Positions 12,501 through 24,500 of a DNA stretch of 64,000 nt are shown one piece after another (the stretch's first letter is position 1; each line of letters starts with the position of its first letter). A program made the position numbers and the translations under genes. The notes under the pieces were generated by a model. The model saw only the letters and a list, made by a program, of their open reading frames with translations. It was not told where the DNA came from and did not search any database. Source of the stretch: Siderastrea radians. Taxonomy: Eukaryota; Cnidaria; Anthozoa; Scleractinia; Rhizangiidae. The DNA lies in contig OZ024890.1 in assembly GCA_964017195.1 (NCBI GenBank), forward strand, positions 69,245,376 through 69,309,375, written 5' to 3'.

Positions 12501-15500
12501 GCCTTCGTGGTGCAGAAACTAAAACAAGTCAAAGTTTTACTCATTGATTCTAATAAACTGACAAGTTTACCCACAGAAATTGAAAATCTGAATTTTACAA
12601 CATTGGCCTTAGATCAAAATCTGTTTAAATGTGACTGCACAACCAAATGGTTGAAGTACTGGCTACTAGAAAACAAACATCGAATAAGAAACATTGAAAA
12701 GGTGCTTTGTAGCTCGGACCACGCTCTTGGCCGGGCAATGTTCAATTTGTCAGATGATGCTTTCATTTGTCGTACTGCTAGCGAGAAGACTAAGCCTTAT
12801 CCTAAAGAGAATAATGTCCTTACAGCAACCATAGCTGCTTCTATTCTTGGTGGTCTGCTTCTTTTGATAACGATCATAGTAATCTTGCTGTACAAGTACC
12901 ATAGAGAATTGAAGGTCTTTATGTTCACTCACTTTAACTGGCACCCGTTTGATCGCATAGATGACTCAGATCCAAACAAGATATATGACGCCTTTATATC
13001 GTACAGCGGAGAAGATCACCAGTGGGTCGTCGACACATTACAAGAACGACTGGAAAATCACGATCCTCCATATAAACTATGTATCCACCACCGTGATTTT
13101 CGCATTGGGGCACCAATCCAGGAAAATATCTTGAAAAGCGTGGATCAAAGCAAGCGCATGTTGATGGTGCTATCTCCCAGCTTTGCAAAGAGCGAGTGGT
13201 GTTTGCTGGAGTTCCGTGCTGCTCATCGTAAAGTATTAGAAGATCGCATGAATTACCTGATAATTATTGTGTTTGATGATGTTGACATGGCTGAGCTGGA
13301 TGAGGAAATAAAGTTGTACATGCGCACTAACACCTATGTGAGCATCAGTGACAAGTGGTTCTGGCAAAAATTGTTCTATGCGATGCCGCAGAACGCAACA
13401 AAAAAAATGATGGATGAAAGAAGTTTAGAATTGATGGAAAGGGTGTCTTCAAATCAGGATAGAATGCTATGTGGAACTGCTGCCATTAATGACTCTTAAT
13501 GACTCTTAATGTTAAAACGTTGGCGCTATTTTTTATGGTTATCATTAATTTGCTCTTAATCCATATAGGGAGTGTAAATTCGTACTGCTTTGAGGAATTT
13601 ACGTAGCAATGTCAGGCAATATCATGCGAGCTATGGAGGCGCTATGGAAGAAATGCAGTAGGCAAATATAGTATTTTGGTGGGCGCTGCATGTGAAAATT
13701 TTGCACAGCCGGATTTAGATCTCCAATCCACCTTGACCCATGCTTTTTTTTTGTCTTCTGATGAGCTACATTTTTGAATGAAATAAATTCAGTGTTAGAA
13801 ATATGAAATATTTGTTATTCAAGCGACGTGCTGTTGACTGTTGGTAGTATTGTGACTGTGAAGATTTCATTCCAATTTTATTTCTTGTCAAAGGTTAAGT
13901 ATTGAAAGTATTAGTTTAATAGACGTAGATAAATTGAATTAAGCTCTATCGAACATATTCCGGTCTTTGACAGCATGATAGCGCTTTCTTTGCTTTCATC
14001 AGTTTCTTCTGACGGTTGGTAGCTTCCTGTTGTCTTTGTTATGTGTACTATAGCTGTGAACATCGCTGTTTCTTAGTATAGTCTGAGTCCATGCTATGTG
14101 ACGGAATTCTATGGACGCATCTTCGTATAAACGTACAGGCAACGTTGGAAAAGCCTTCGTAGTAAGAGGATCTGTCGCAAAAGAGTGTAAGGCCGGAAGA
14201 GGAGCTCTTAACGTCGTGACGCATTTATCTTACTTCAGCGTGACTACAAAGCCTTGTCTATAAAATTCCTAGCTGTTATCGCTTATCACACAGTCTCGGA
14301 CAATAATTCTTGGGACACTTGACACCTCTGAGGACGGTACCCCTTCCCCCGTTCAATGTTGTACAAGGCGCTGGCTTTTCGGACAGAAAATAGCACATTT
14401 TCTGGGCTTTTCAACATTGCAAAGGGGGGAAGCCGGGGGGAGAAGTCGGCAAGGTGTCCCAAGATTATTGACTGACCCTGTGGATTCGTGATGTAATCCC
14501 TGTCCGGTAGTCTTTATCCGGATTCCCCATGAATCTGGTAACGTTTCCTCTCGCGTTTACTTCAGCTATAAAGTATAGAATTTCAATACGTTAATGAGGA
14601 TGTGAAAGAAGTCTTCGATATTGCGACAAGAAAACCAAGCTATACAGTTAGGTTACTACACATATTTTACAGATGTTTAACCACTCTGTGAGCTTAATTG
14701 AACTCTACAGCTAGTCAGGCCAAACTGTAATCTCACATGTATGTATGTCGTATTTATTTACACTAACTGAAGAAGTCTTAAGTTGGTAAAAACACTTAAC
14801 AAATTTAAGAACCCAAGTTTGCTGAGACATTAGAACTGAATCTCAGCCTTGGTATGTTCTTTAAATTTTGGCTAATCTCACCTTAATGGTTCTTTTGAAA
14901 GTTGTTTCTGTTAAAAACAATAACTGTATCCATTTCCTTTGTTCAAAGCGAAATTTCCCTGAGTCATCTCTGGTAATTTGCATCCTAGAAGCATTCAGGC
15001 ATGCACCTGGTCGTAAATTGTTTCAGAATGCTAAAATCTTGAGATGCGTTTCAACATTTGCTTCACAGTCTTTTTAATAATTTAAGTTCATGCTCAGAAC
15101 AGTATTCGAATGATTTTGTTGCGTGACTGGACAACCTTTATCAGAATTTCGATTAATTTTCGGAAAGCAAAGTCACGATTGCCTACCCTACTAAAACATC
15201 CGGTTTACCGGTTTACAAAGCTTCCGGGTTGAACCGGATGATGTAACCTGATACACGAATGCTTTCGCCGAATAGATTTCTATTTATAGAATATTGACCT
15301 ACTCCTTCAAAAATTTATTTTGTCCAATCACAGTAACTTCCTGTAAGGCAGCTCTTAAGAAGGTTCTCGTCATGTAAAATAAGAGCGATGTCGCAGCTCT
15401 TACAAGGTCTTCTCTGATTTGCTGAGAAAACAAAACACCAAACAACAAAACAGTGGACCCTAGCCCCGAAAACAATAGAGCTGCGTGATACCAAGGTCCA

Positions 15501-18500
15501 GTGAAATTAGAGGTTGTTAAGAGCTGCAGGGCTACTCTAAAATAATGTGCGTTATGACGTAACCTAGCTAGTAAGCGGACTTAGAGTGATTTTCCGTTGT
15601 CGTAAGTGTCGTAAAACGAAATTAATTGAAAGTTATTACTCTGGCCAGTCGCGACAGTTGCAAAGAACACAATAATCCAAGCAGAACTCGAAGCAATTAC
15701 ATGCAAATGGCGCAAAGCGCGGGAAAACCTGTGCGAGCAAGTCAGGATTAGTTTACGTTTTACTTATAATTGGCCGAAAAAGTGTCGACCAGTCACAGAA
15801 TGTGGTAAAGCAAAACCAAAGCAGACGCAGATAGCTCTCAACACTCAATTGAAACCCGTCATAGTATTCAGAGTAGCTTCCGTAAAATATTAAACTGAAC
15901 AATTTTTTCATCTCGTAGGGCCTATAGTAATGCATAATAATTGTTGATATTGCGGCACCGTCACCTTGTGATCTCAGGTAGTTATAGGCGAGGTTACCTC
16001 GATTAAACATGTATATATTTCGGTGTAGTTCAGTCAAAGCACAGTGGTCTGTTCTAGACGGTGATATCAAGGAGCATCAAGTTGTTGAGCCCAGTTTTAA
16101 GAACACATTGTGTCAACCCAACTTTTGCCTTCCTCGACTACCAAAATCGGCATTGAACCGCCAGAAACGCAAGAAATTAACAGTATCAACGAAATAAACG
16201 CATCAGTTCGTCAGGTGTGTTCGCGTACACGGTAAGCTGATATTTCGTACATTTTATTCTGGCACGTCCTGCACTTCAGAGTGAAATCGTTCGTTTGCTA
16301 TATTAACCACCAGAGAGAATTAACAACAGCTTATTTACTAAAAGCAACTACAGTAAAATCAACTTCATTCCACCTGGGAAGTCGAAGAGGCATTTCCTTA
16401 AGAGAATGGCTGAATACTCCTTTATTGTACTGTTGGTTGCTTTACTTTGTTTCGTACCTACATCTAACGGAGCTAGCTATTACTGGAAGGCCGAAACAGC
16501 AGCCAGACTCGAAACAAAACACGGAATTCCTGTTCCGTCCAGGGCAGTAACTTGTTACCTGAACAAACAAGATAGCGTCGGCTTTAAGTTCCGGTTTAAT
16601 GTCAGCTGGGCTCTCAATAAGTATGTACTGACAGACATTGTGAACAGTACTTTAGTTGAAGTCGTTTTCGTATTTTTGTGCTCTTCAACCATGAAGTTGG
16701 ATTTCCATAATTCAAGAACATTGTCAACAAGAATATTTTACTTAATCTGGGATTCAAAGGCGAGTGCAGAGTGTGGATGCGAAATTTTCTTGTCTGGGCC
16801 AGGGCAACTGGTTTGCTAGGGGAAAAGACCAGAAAAGACGTTTATATCAGACTTTACAAATTATACGAATCCGGAGGACAATGAAACCCTTCCAACCTAC
16901 TTCAAAGAAATTGCGTACGTTTTTGGTTATAACAGTTATATTCAAAACTTACCAGGCATGTTTTCCAACACAAAGTATGTCTGGCCGAATCTGGAAGGAA
17001 TTCAGTTTAATAATATGTCAATTAGGAGCATTCCAAGTCGGTAGAAACTTACAATGCCTTTGTTGCAATCCCTTGTTTTGACAAACAACAACTTGACAAA
17101 ACCACCAGAATTTCCTTGGAATAACTCAACTCTTGAAATTTACCGTGAACTGAGAAGAACGGACAGGGAAGATAAAAAGCTGGCCCCTATACATGTGGAA
17201 AGAAACCACTATGTACGGGGATTGTACCTAAGTTACAACAACATCGAAGATCTGTCGTCTCACGAGTTTCGCGGATTCTTGCATGTGCTTCATCTTCAAG
17301 GAAATGGTTTAAGAAAAGTTGGACTTACGTGTTTCCACAATTTGGCAGGAATTCAAACGATTGATCTGAGCAGAAATAAGTGGCTTCTCTGCCCGAAAAT
17401 CTGTTTCAGGGATTAAACACCTTGCAAAAAATCAACCTCGGAGAAAATAACATATCGCTTATAAAGCCAAAGTTATTTGAAGGCTTGAAAAATGTCAAGT
17501 GGATTTATTTAGATCATAACAACCTCAATTCCATTCCAAATGGTTTGTTTAAGACATTAAACACACTCGAAGTCCTGCGTTTGGATGCTAACAAGATCAC
17601 GAAAATTGAAGAAAATCCGCACCCACAACACTCTGCTTTTCGAAAGATTTACCTTCAAAACAACAATCTGTCTTCGTTCCCTTCTTGGATATTTCGGCTG
17701 AGTAAAATTGAAGAGATCGATTTATCGTCCAATGACGTAACGTTTGAAGATCTTAAACGTACATTACGCGTGGTTATGATATACCGATCGATGATCCACC
17801 TCTAGATGACCCGATCGTTCTTAATTTGGCAAACAACAACATCACAAAATTAATTGATTCAGCAGGCTTGAACGAAATAAAAGCGGACGAACGTATTTCT
17901 CCACTGCGGCAAGCCAAGTACTCTTATTTTTGGAAAGCTTTCTCCATCAATTTCACTGGGAATCCATTAGTTTGTGATTGCATCATGTCGGCTGTCGCCA
18001 GCGAAATTAAAAAGTTGTCTGCAACAAACCCTGGAATTAGACCACGCGGTTTGAAACCTGGCAATGTAATTGGCCACATCCACTGAAAAATAAATCGATT
18101 CTGGAGATTGAAGAAAAACAGTGCAAAGAGAAGAGTCAGGCAACTGCTCTGTTGAATGTGTCTGTCAAAAACGCTGTTCGGATGGAATTGTTGTTATTGA
18201 TTGTGAGAGTCTCGTAGAAGTACCAAGCTCAATGCCACAGGGTCTAATTGAACTCAACTTACGAAACAATGAAATCAAGGACATTCCAGCATATCCTTAT
18301 TTGTTAAATGTGACTGTTTTAAAACTGTCAAATAACAAAGTTGAGCGGCTGCAAGCCTTCGTGGTGCAGAAACTAAAACAAGTCAAAGTTTTTCTAATTG
18401 ATTCTAATAAGCTGAAAAGTTTACCCAGAGAAATTGAAAATCTGAATTTTACAACATTGGCCTTAGATCAAAATCTGTTTAAATGTGACTGCACAACCAA

Positions 18501-21500
18501 GGGGATGAAGTACTGGCTACTTGAAAACAAGCATCGGATAGGAAACATTGAAAAGGTGCTTTGTAGCTCGGACCACGCTCTTGGCCGGGCAATGTTATTT
18601 GTCAGATGATGAGTTAATTTGTCGTACTGCTAACGAGAAGTCGAAGCCTTATCCTAAAGAGAATAAAGTCCTTACAGCAACCATAGCTGCTTCTATTCTC
18701 GGTGGTCTGCTTGTTTTGATAATGATCATAGCACTCTTGCTGTACAAGTACCATGGAGAAGTGAAGGTCTTTATGTTCACTCACTTTAACTGGCACCCAT
18801 TTGATCGCATTGATGACTCAGATCCAAGCAAAATATATGACGCCTTTATAGCATACAGCGGAGAAGATCACCAGTGGGTCGTCAACACATTACAAGAACG
18901 ACTGGAAAATCACGATCCTCCATATAAACTATGTATCCACCACCGTGTTTTTTGTATTGGGGCCCCAATCCAGGAAAATATTTTGACAAGCGTGGATCAA
19001 AGCAAGCGCATGTTGATGGTGCTATCTCCCAGCTTTGCAAAGAGTAAGTGGTGTTTGCTGGAGTTTCGTGCTGGTCATCTTAGAAGATCGCATGAATTAC
19101 CTCATAAATATTCTGTTTGATGATGTTGACATGGCTGAGCTAGATGAGGAAATAAAGTTGTACATGCGCACTAACACCTATGTGAGCGTCAGTGACAACA
19201 AGTGGTTCTGGCAGAAGTTGTTCTATGCGATGCCACAGAACGCAACAAAAAAATTGATGGATAAAAAGAGTTTAGAATTAATTGAACCCGTGTCTGCAAA
19301 TCAGGATTACTATGTGGAAACAATGGAAGAGGCTGAAAGCCGTCCTGCTGCTATTGATGACTCTGACGTGATATTACTGGTGTAATGTTAAGTACATTCG
19401 CGGTATTTTTTTATGGTTATTCTTAGTGTGCAGTTAATCCATATAGGAAGTGTAAATTCGTACTGCTTTGATGAATTTACGTAGCAATGTCAGGACATAT
19501 CGTGCGAGCTATGGAAGCCGTTTGGAAGAAATGCAGTAGCCAAATATAGCTGTTTGGTGGTCCTTGCATATGAAAATTTTGCACAGATTTAAATCTCTTA
19601 AATCCGCCTTGACCCATGTTTTTTTTTTTTTACGTATCACTTTCTCTAGAAATATGAAATATTTGTTATTCAAGCGACGTGCTGTCTACTGTTGCTAGTA
19701 TTGTGACTGTGAAGATTTCATTTCCAATATCATTTCTTGTCAAATGTTAAGTGTTGAAAGTGTTAGTTTCATAGACGTAGATAAAGTGGATTATAAAAGC
19801 TCTATCGGACATCTTCCGATCTTTGACGGCATGATAGCGCTTTCTTTGCTTTCCCCAGTGTCTTTTGACAGTTGGTAGCTTCCTGTTGTCTTTGTTACGT
19901 GTATTATACTGAACTGTGATAGTCGCTGTTTCTTAGGCCCCATTTATATGGAGAAAATTGGAAATTAAATAAAACTGTCGGCCTTAAGCAGCTGAACGTG
20001 CCGCCGCCGCCATATTTGTTTTTCTGTCCCTAGTACTAGGATCTTCCGAGCGAAGGTAGTTTACATGGTGCAAAGATCTTTCTAGCGCTAGGATCGTCAT
20101 ATCTCTCAGCTAGGAAGATCCTAGCGCTAGGGCCAAGTACAACATTGCCAAGTACAACATTTTGCGTGTAAACTAAATACAGAAAACATGGCGCTGGGAT
20201 AATCCGCCTGCTAGGATCTTCCTCCCTACAACCCTTTGATAAGAAGTTGGCCCAGCTGACCGAGATAAAGTTTGCCCAACTTAATTATTCCGAAATCTTA
20301 CTTTGATATTCATGTCCTCACTACGCCCTTTTCCTTAAGAATTTTTCGTTGATTTGATCACTGTAGCCTGTGTTTGTCTAAATTTTTGTTCTTTAGTGTA
20401 CATTTTGTTGATTTAGTCGTTTTTAAACCAAAAACCAGACGTTACGTGACACGTGGCACGCAAAAAGTCGTCCCGGGTAAGCGAGACAAAGTGTTCATAT
20501 GAGAAAAAGTTGCCCGCCTGCCAGGGTTACCCTACCTGCCGAGGTGAGACAACTCCCCCCCCCGCCCGAGTTGTCTCGCTCCCCCAAGACAAGTTGTTGA
20601 TCCTCATGTAAGCGATTCGTTGAACTTTTCAAAGAAACAGGTGAAAGATTAGCTCGCCCAGGGTAACATGGAGGGAGGGTTGTCTCGGGTACCCGAGACC
20701 ATATAGACGGGGCCTTAGTGGGTCCATGCTATGTGTAAGTAAGTAAGTAAGTAAAGTCTTTATTTAACGAGGGTAGCACTAAAATAGCATAAAAAATACT
20801 AACAAACCAGTGGCCCTCTAAAATTATTTACAATAAAATATAAAAATACACTAGAATACGAATATTAAAACTATGGATAAACTATGAGACAATATAACGA
20901 ATAACAATACAAGAAATACGAGATAAAATATTAGAAAGGTAAAAAGGGTGAAAAGTGTAACTAAATTACAGAATAAAATGATTTAAAAGCTGCTGTTCTT
21001 TTAAAATTCTCTTCCAAATTAAAGAGAGTTCCTAAAAGATTTACATCGTGGGTAATTTTCGCACAGATAGCGGTAAGCTGTTCCAGGCTTGACAGGCAGT
21101 CACGGAATTCTATTGATGCATCTTCGTATAAACGTACACGCAACGATGAAAAAGCTTTCGTAGTAAGAGGACTGTTGCAGAGCTGGTAAAAACATTAAGT
21201 AAATTTAAGAACCCATGTTTATTGAGACGATCGACCTGAAACACAGCCTTGGTATGTTCTTAAAATTTTGGCCAATCTCAGCTTCATGGTTCTTTTAAAA
21301 ATTTCATGTTAAAAACAATGTGTGTATCCATTTCCGTTTTTCAAAGTGAAATTTCCATAAGTCGTTATCTCAAAAGCATTCAGGCGTGCACCTGAATGTA
21401 AATTGTACCAGAATGCTAAAATCTTGAGATGCGTTTCATTGTTTGCTTGACAGCCTTTTTAAGTTCATGCTCAAAACAGTACTCGAATGATTGTGTTTCG

Positions 21501-24500
21501 TTTCTAGACAACCTTTCTCAGAATTTTGATTAATTTTCGGGAAGCGAAGTCACGATCGCCTATCCTACTAAAACATCCAGTATACAAAGCTTCCGGGTTG
21601 AACCGGACTTTCGAATGGTCTATTCATAGAATACTGACTTACTCTTTCAAAAATTTATTTTGTCCAACCGCAATGACTTTCTGTAATTGAGCTCTTAAGT
21701 TTTAGTCATGTAAAACAATGTCGTGCGTTATAACATCTACTAGCTAGTAAGTGCGTCTTAGTGTGATTTTCCGTTGTTGAAGTGTTTTAAAGCCAAAACC
21801 AATTGAAAGTAATTATTCTTGCCTGCCTCTACATCTGCAAGAAACACAGTGAACCAATCAGAATAATAATTCTCGAACTCGAAGCAAATACATGATAATG
21901 GCGCCAAGCGCGAGAAAACGTCTGCGAGCAAGTCAAGATTAGTTTACGTTTTACTTCTTATGTCATGATGGCCGAAAAAAGTGTCGAGCAATCACAGAAC
22001 ATAGTAAAGCAAAACCAAAGCAGACGTAGATTACTCTCGACACTCAATTGAAACCTGTCATACTATTCTGAGTAACTTCTGTAAAATATTAAACTGAACA
22101 ATTGTTTCATCTCATGGGCCTATATTAACTGAATGTATAACAACTGTTGATATTGCGGCGACGTATCATCCTGATAATGCTCAAGTAGTTATAGGCTGGG
22201 TTACCTCGATTAAACATTTATTTGGGTGTAATTATGTGTACGGTTCAGTTGAAGCGTAGTGGTGTGTTTTAGAGGGTGATATCAGGGAGCATCAAGCTGT
22301 TGAGCCCAATTTTAAGAACACATTGTGTTTACCCCAATTTGTGCCTTCCTTGACTAACAAAATCGGCAAGTATCAACGATTTAACGCACGAGATCGTCAG
22401 GTAAATCGAGCGTCCGCGTACGTGATAAGCTGACATTTCCTAAATTTTAGTACATTCCTGCACTTCAGAGTCGAAAGTCGTTCGTTTGATATGCGTAGTA
22501 AATTGCAGTAAAATCAGTTTCATTCCACCTGGGACGTCAACGAGAAATTCCTGTAAGAAGATGGCTGAATACGGCTTTGTTGTGTTATTGGTCCCTTTAC
22601 TTTGTTTCGTACCTACATCTAACGGAGTGAGCTATTGCTGGAAGTTCGAAACGGCAGCCAGACTAGAAACAAAACATGGAATTCCTGTTCCCTCCAGGCA
22701 AGTAATTTGTAAACTGAAAAAACAAGATGTCATCGGTTTTAAGTTTCGGTTTGACGTCAGCTGGGCTCTGAATAAGTATGCACTGGAAGACTTTGCGAAC
22801 ACTACTTTAGTTGGGGTCGATTTCGTATTTTGGTGCTCTTCACCCATGAAGTTGGATTTCTATTATTCAAGGAACATTGTCAACAAGAATATTTTGCTTG
22901 GTCTGGCATTTAAAGGCGAGTGCAGAGTGTGGATGCAAAACCTTGTTGTTTGGGCCAAGGCAACTGATTTACGAGTGATAGGTTTGCTAGGGGAAAAGAC
23001 GTTTATATCAGACTTAACAATCCAAACGCATCCAGAGGACAATGAAACCCTTGCAACCTACTTCAAAGAAATTGCTTACCTTTTGGGTTATAACAGTTAC
23101 ATTCAAAACTTACCCGGCATGTTTTCCAACACAAAATATGTCTGGCCGAGTCTGGAAGGAATTGAGTTTAAAAATATGTCAATTACAAGTATTCCAAGTC
23201 AGTGGAGACTTACAATGCCTTTGTTGCAATCCCTTGTTTTGACAAACAACAACTTGACAAAACCACCAGAATTTCCTTGGAATAACTCAACTCTTGAAAT
23301 TTACCGTGGATTGAGAAGAACGGGCAGGGAGGATACAAAGCTTGCCCCTGTTCATGTAGAAAGAAACCACTATGTGCGTGGATTGTACCTAAGTCACAAC
23401 AACATCGAAGATCTGTCGTCTCACGAGTTTCGCGGATTCTTGCATGTGCTTCGTCTTAAAGGAAATGATTTAAGAAGAGTTGGACCAACCTGTTTCCACA
23501 GTTTGGTAGGAATTCAAACGATAGATCTGAGCAGAAATAAGTTGGCTTCTCTACCCGAAAATCTGTTTCAGGGATTAAGCACCTTGCAAAAAATTTACCT
23601 CGGAGAAAATAACATATCAGTTATAAAGCCAAAACTATTTGAAGGCTTGAAAAACGTCAAGTGGATTTATTTAGATCATAACGGCCTCTATTCTATTCCA
23701 AATGGTTTGTTTAAGTCATTAAACACACTCGAAGTCCTGCGTTTGGATGCTAACAAGATCACGAAAATTGAAGAAAATTCGCTCCCACAACACTCTGCTT
23801 TACGAAAGCTTTACCTTCAAAACAACAATCTGTCTTCGTTTCCTTCTTGGATATTTCGGCTGAGTAAAGTTGAAGTGATCGATCTATCGTCCAATGGAAT
23901 AACGTTTGAAGATCTTAACCATACATTACGAGGTTATGATTTACCGATCGATGATCCACCACTAGATGACCCCATCGTTCTTAATTTGGCAAACAACAAC
24001 ATCACAAAATTAATTGATTCGGCAGGCTTGAACGAAATAAAAGCGGACGAACACATTTCTCCACTGCAGCAAGCCAAGTACTCTTACTTTTGGAAAGCTT
24101 TCTCCATCAATTTCACTGGGAATCCATTAGTTTGTGATTGCATTATGTCGGCTGTCGCCAGCGAAATTAAAAAGTTGTCTGCACCAAACCCTGGAATTAG
24201 ACCACGGTTTGAAACCTGGCAATGTGATTGGCCACGTCAACTGAAAAATAAGTCGATACTGGAGATTCAAGAAAATCAATGGATGCAAAGAGAACAGCCA
24301 GACAACTGCCCTGTTGAATGTGTCTGTCAAAAACGCTGTTCAGATGGAATTGTTGTTGTTGATTGTGAGAGAAAGAGTCTCATAGAAGTACCAAGCTCAA
24401 TGCCACAAGGTCTAATTGAACTCAACTTACGAAACAATGAAATCAAGGACATTCCAGCATATCCTTATTTGAAAAACGTGACTGTTTTAAAACTGTCAAA

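Noticed and set aside
12105..13188. Minus-strand frames antisense to TLR A (and the same in C and D)
   Set aside because: Recur in each paralog simply because the coding strand is conserved; no domains.
22486..22560. N-terminal extension of TLR copy C from the upstream ATG
   Set aside because: The 25 extra residues precede a complete signal peptide and have no counterpart in A, B or D.
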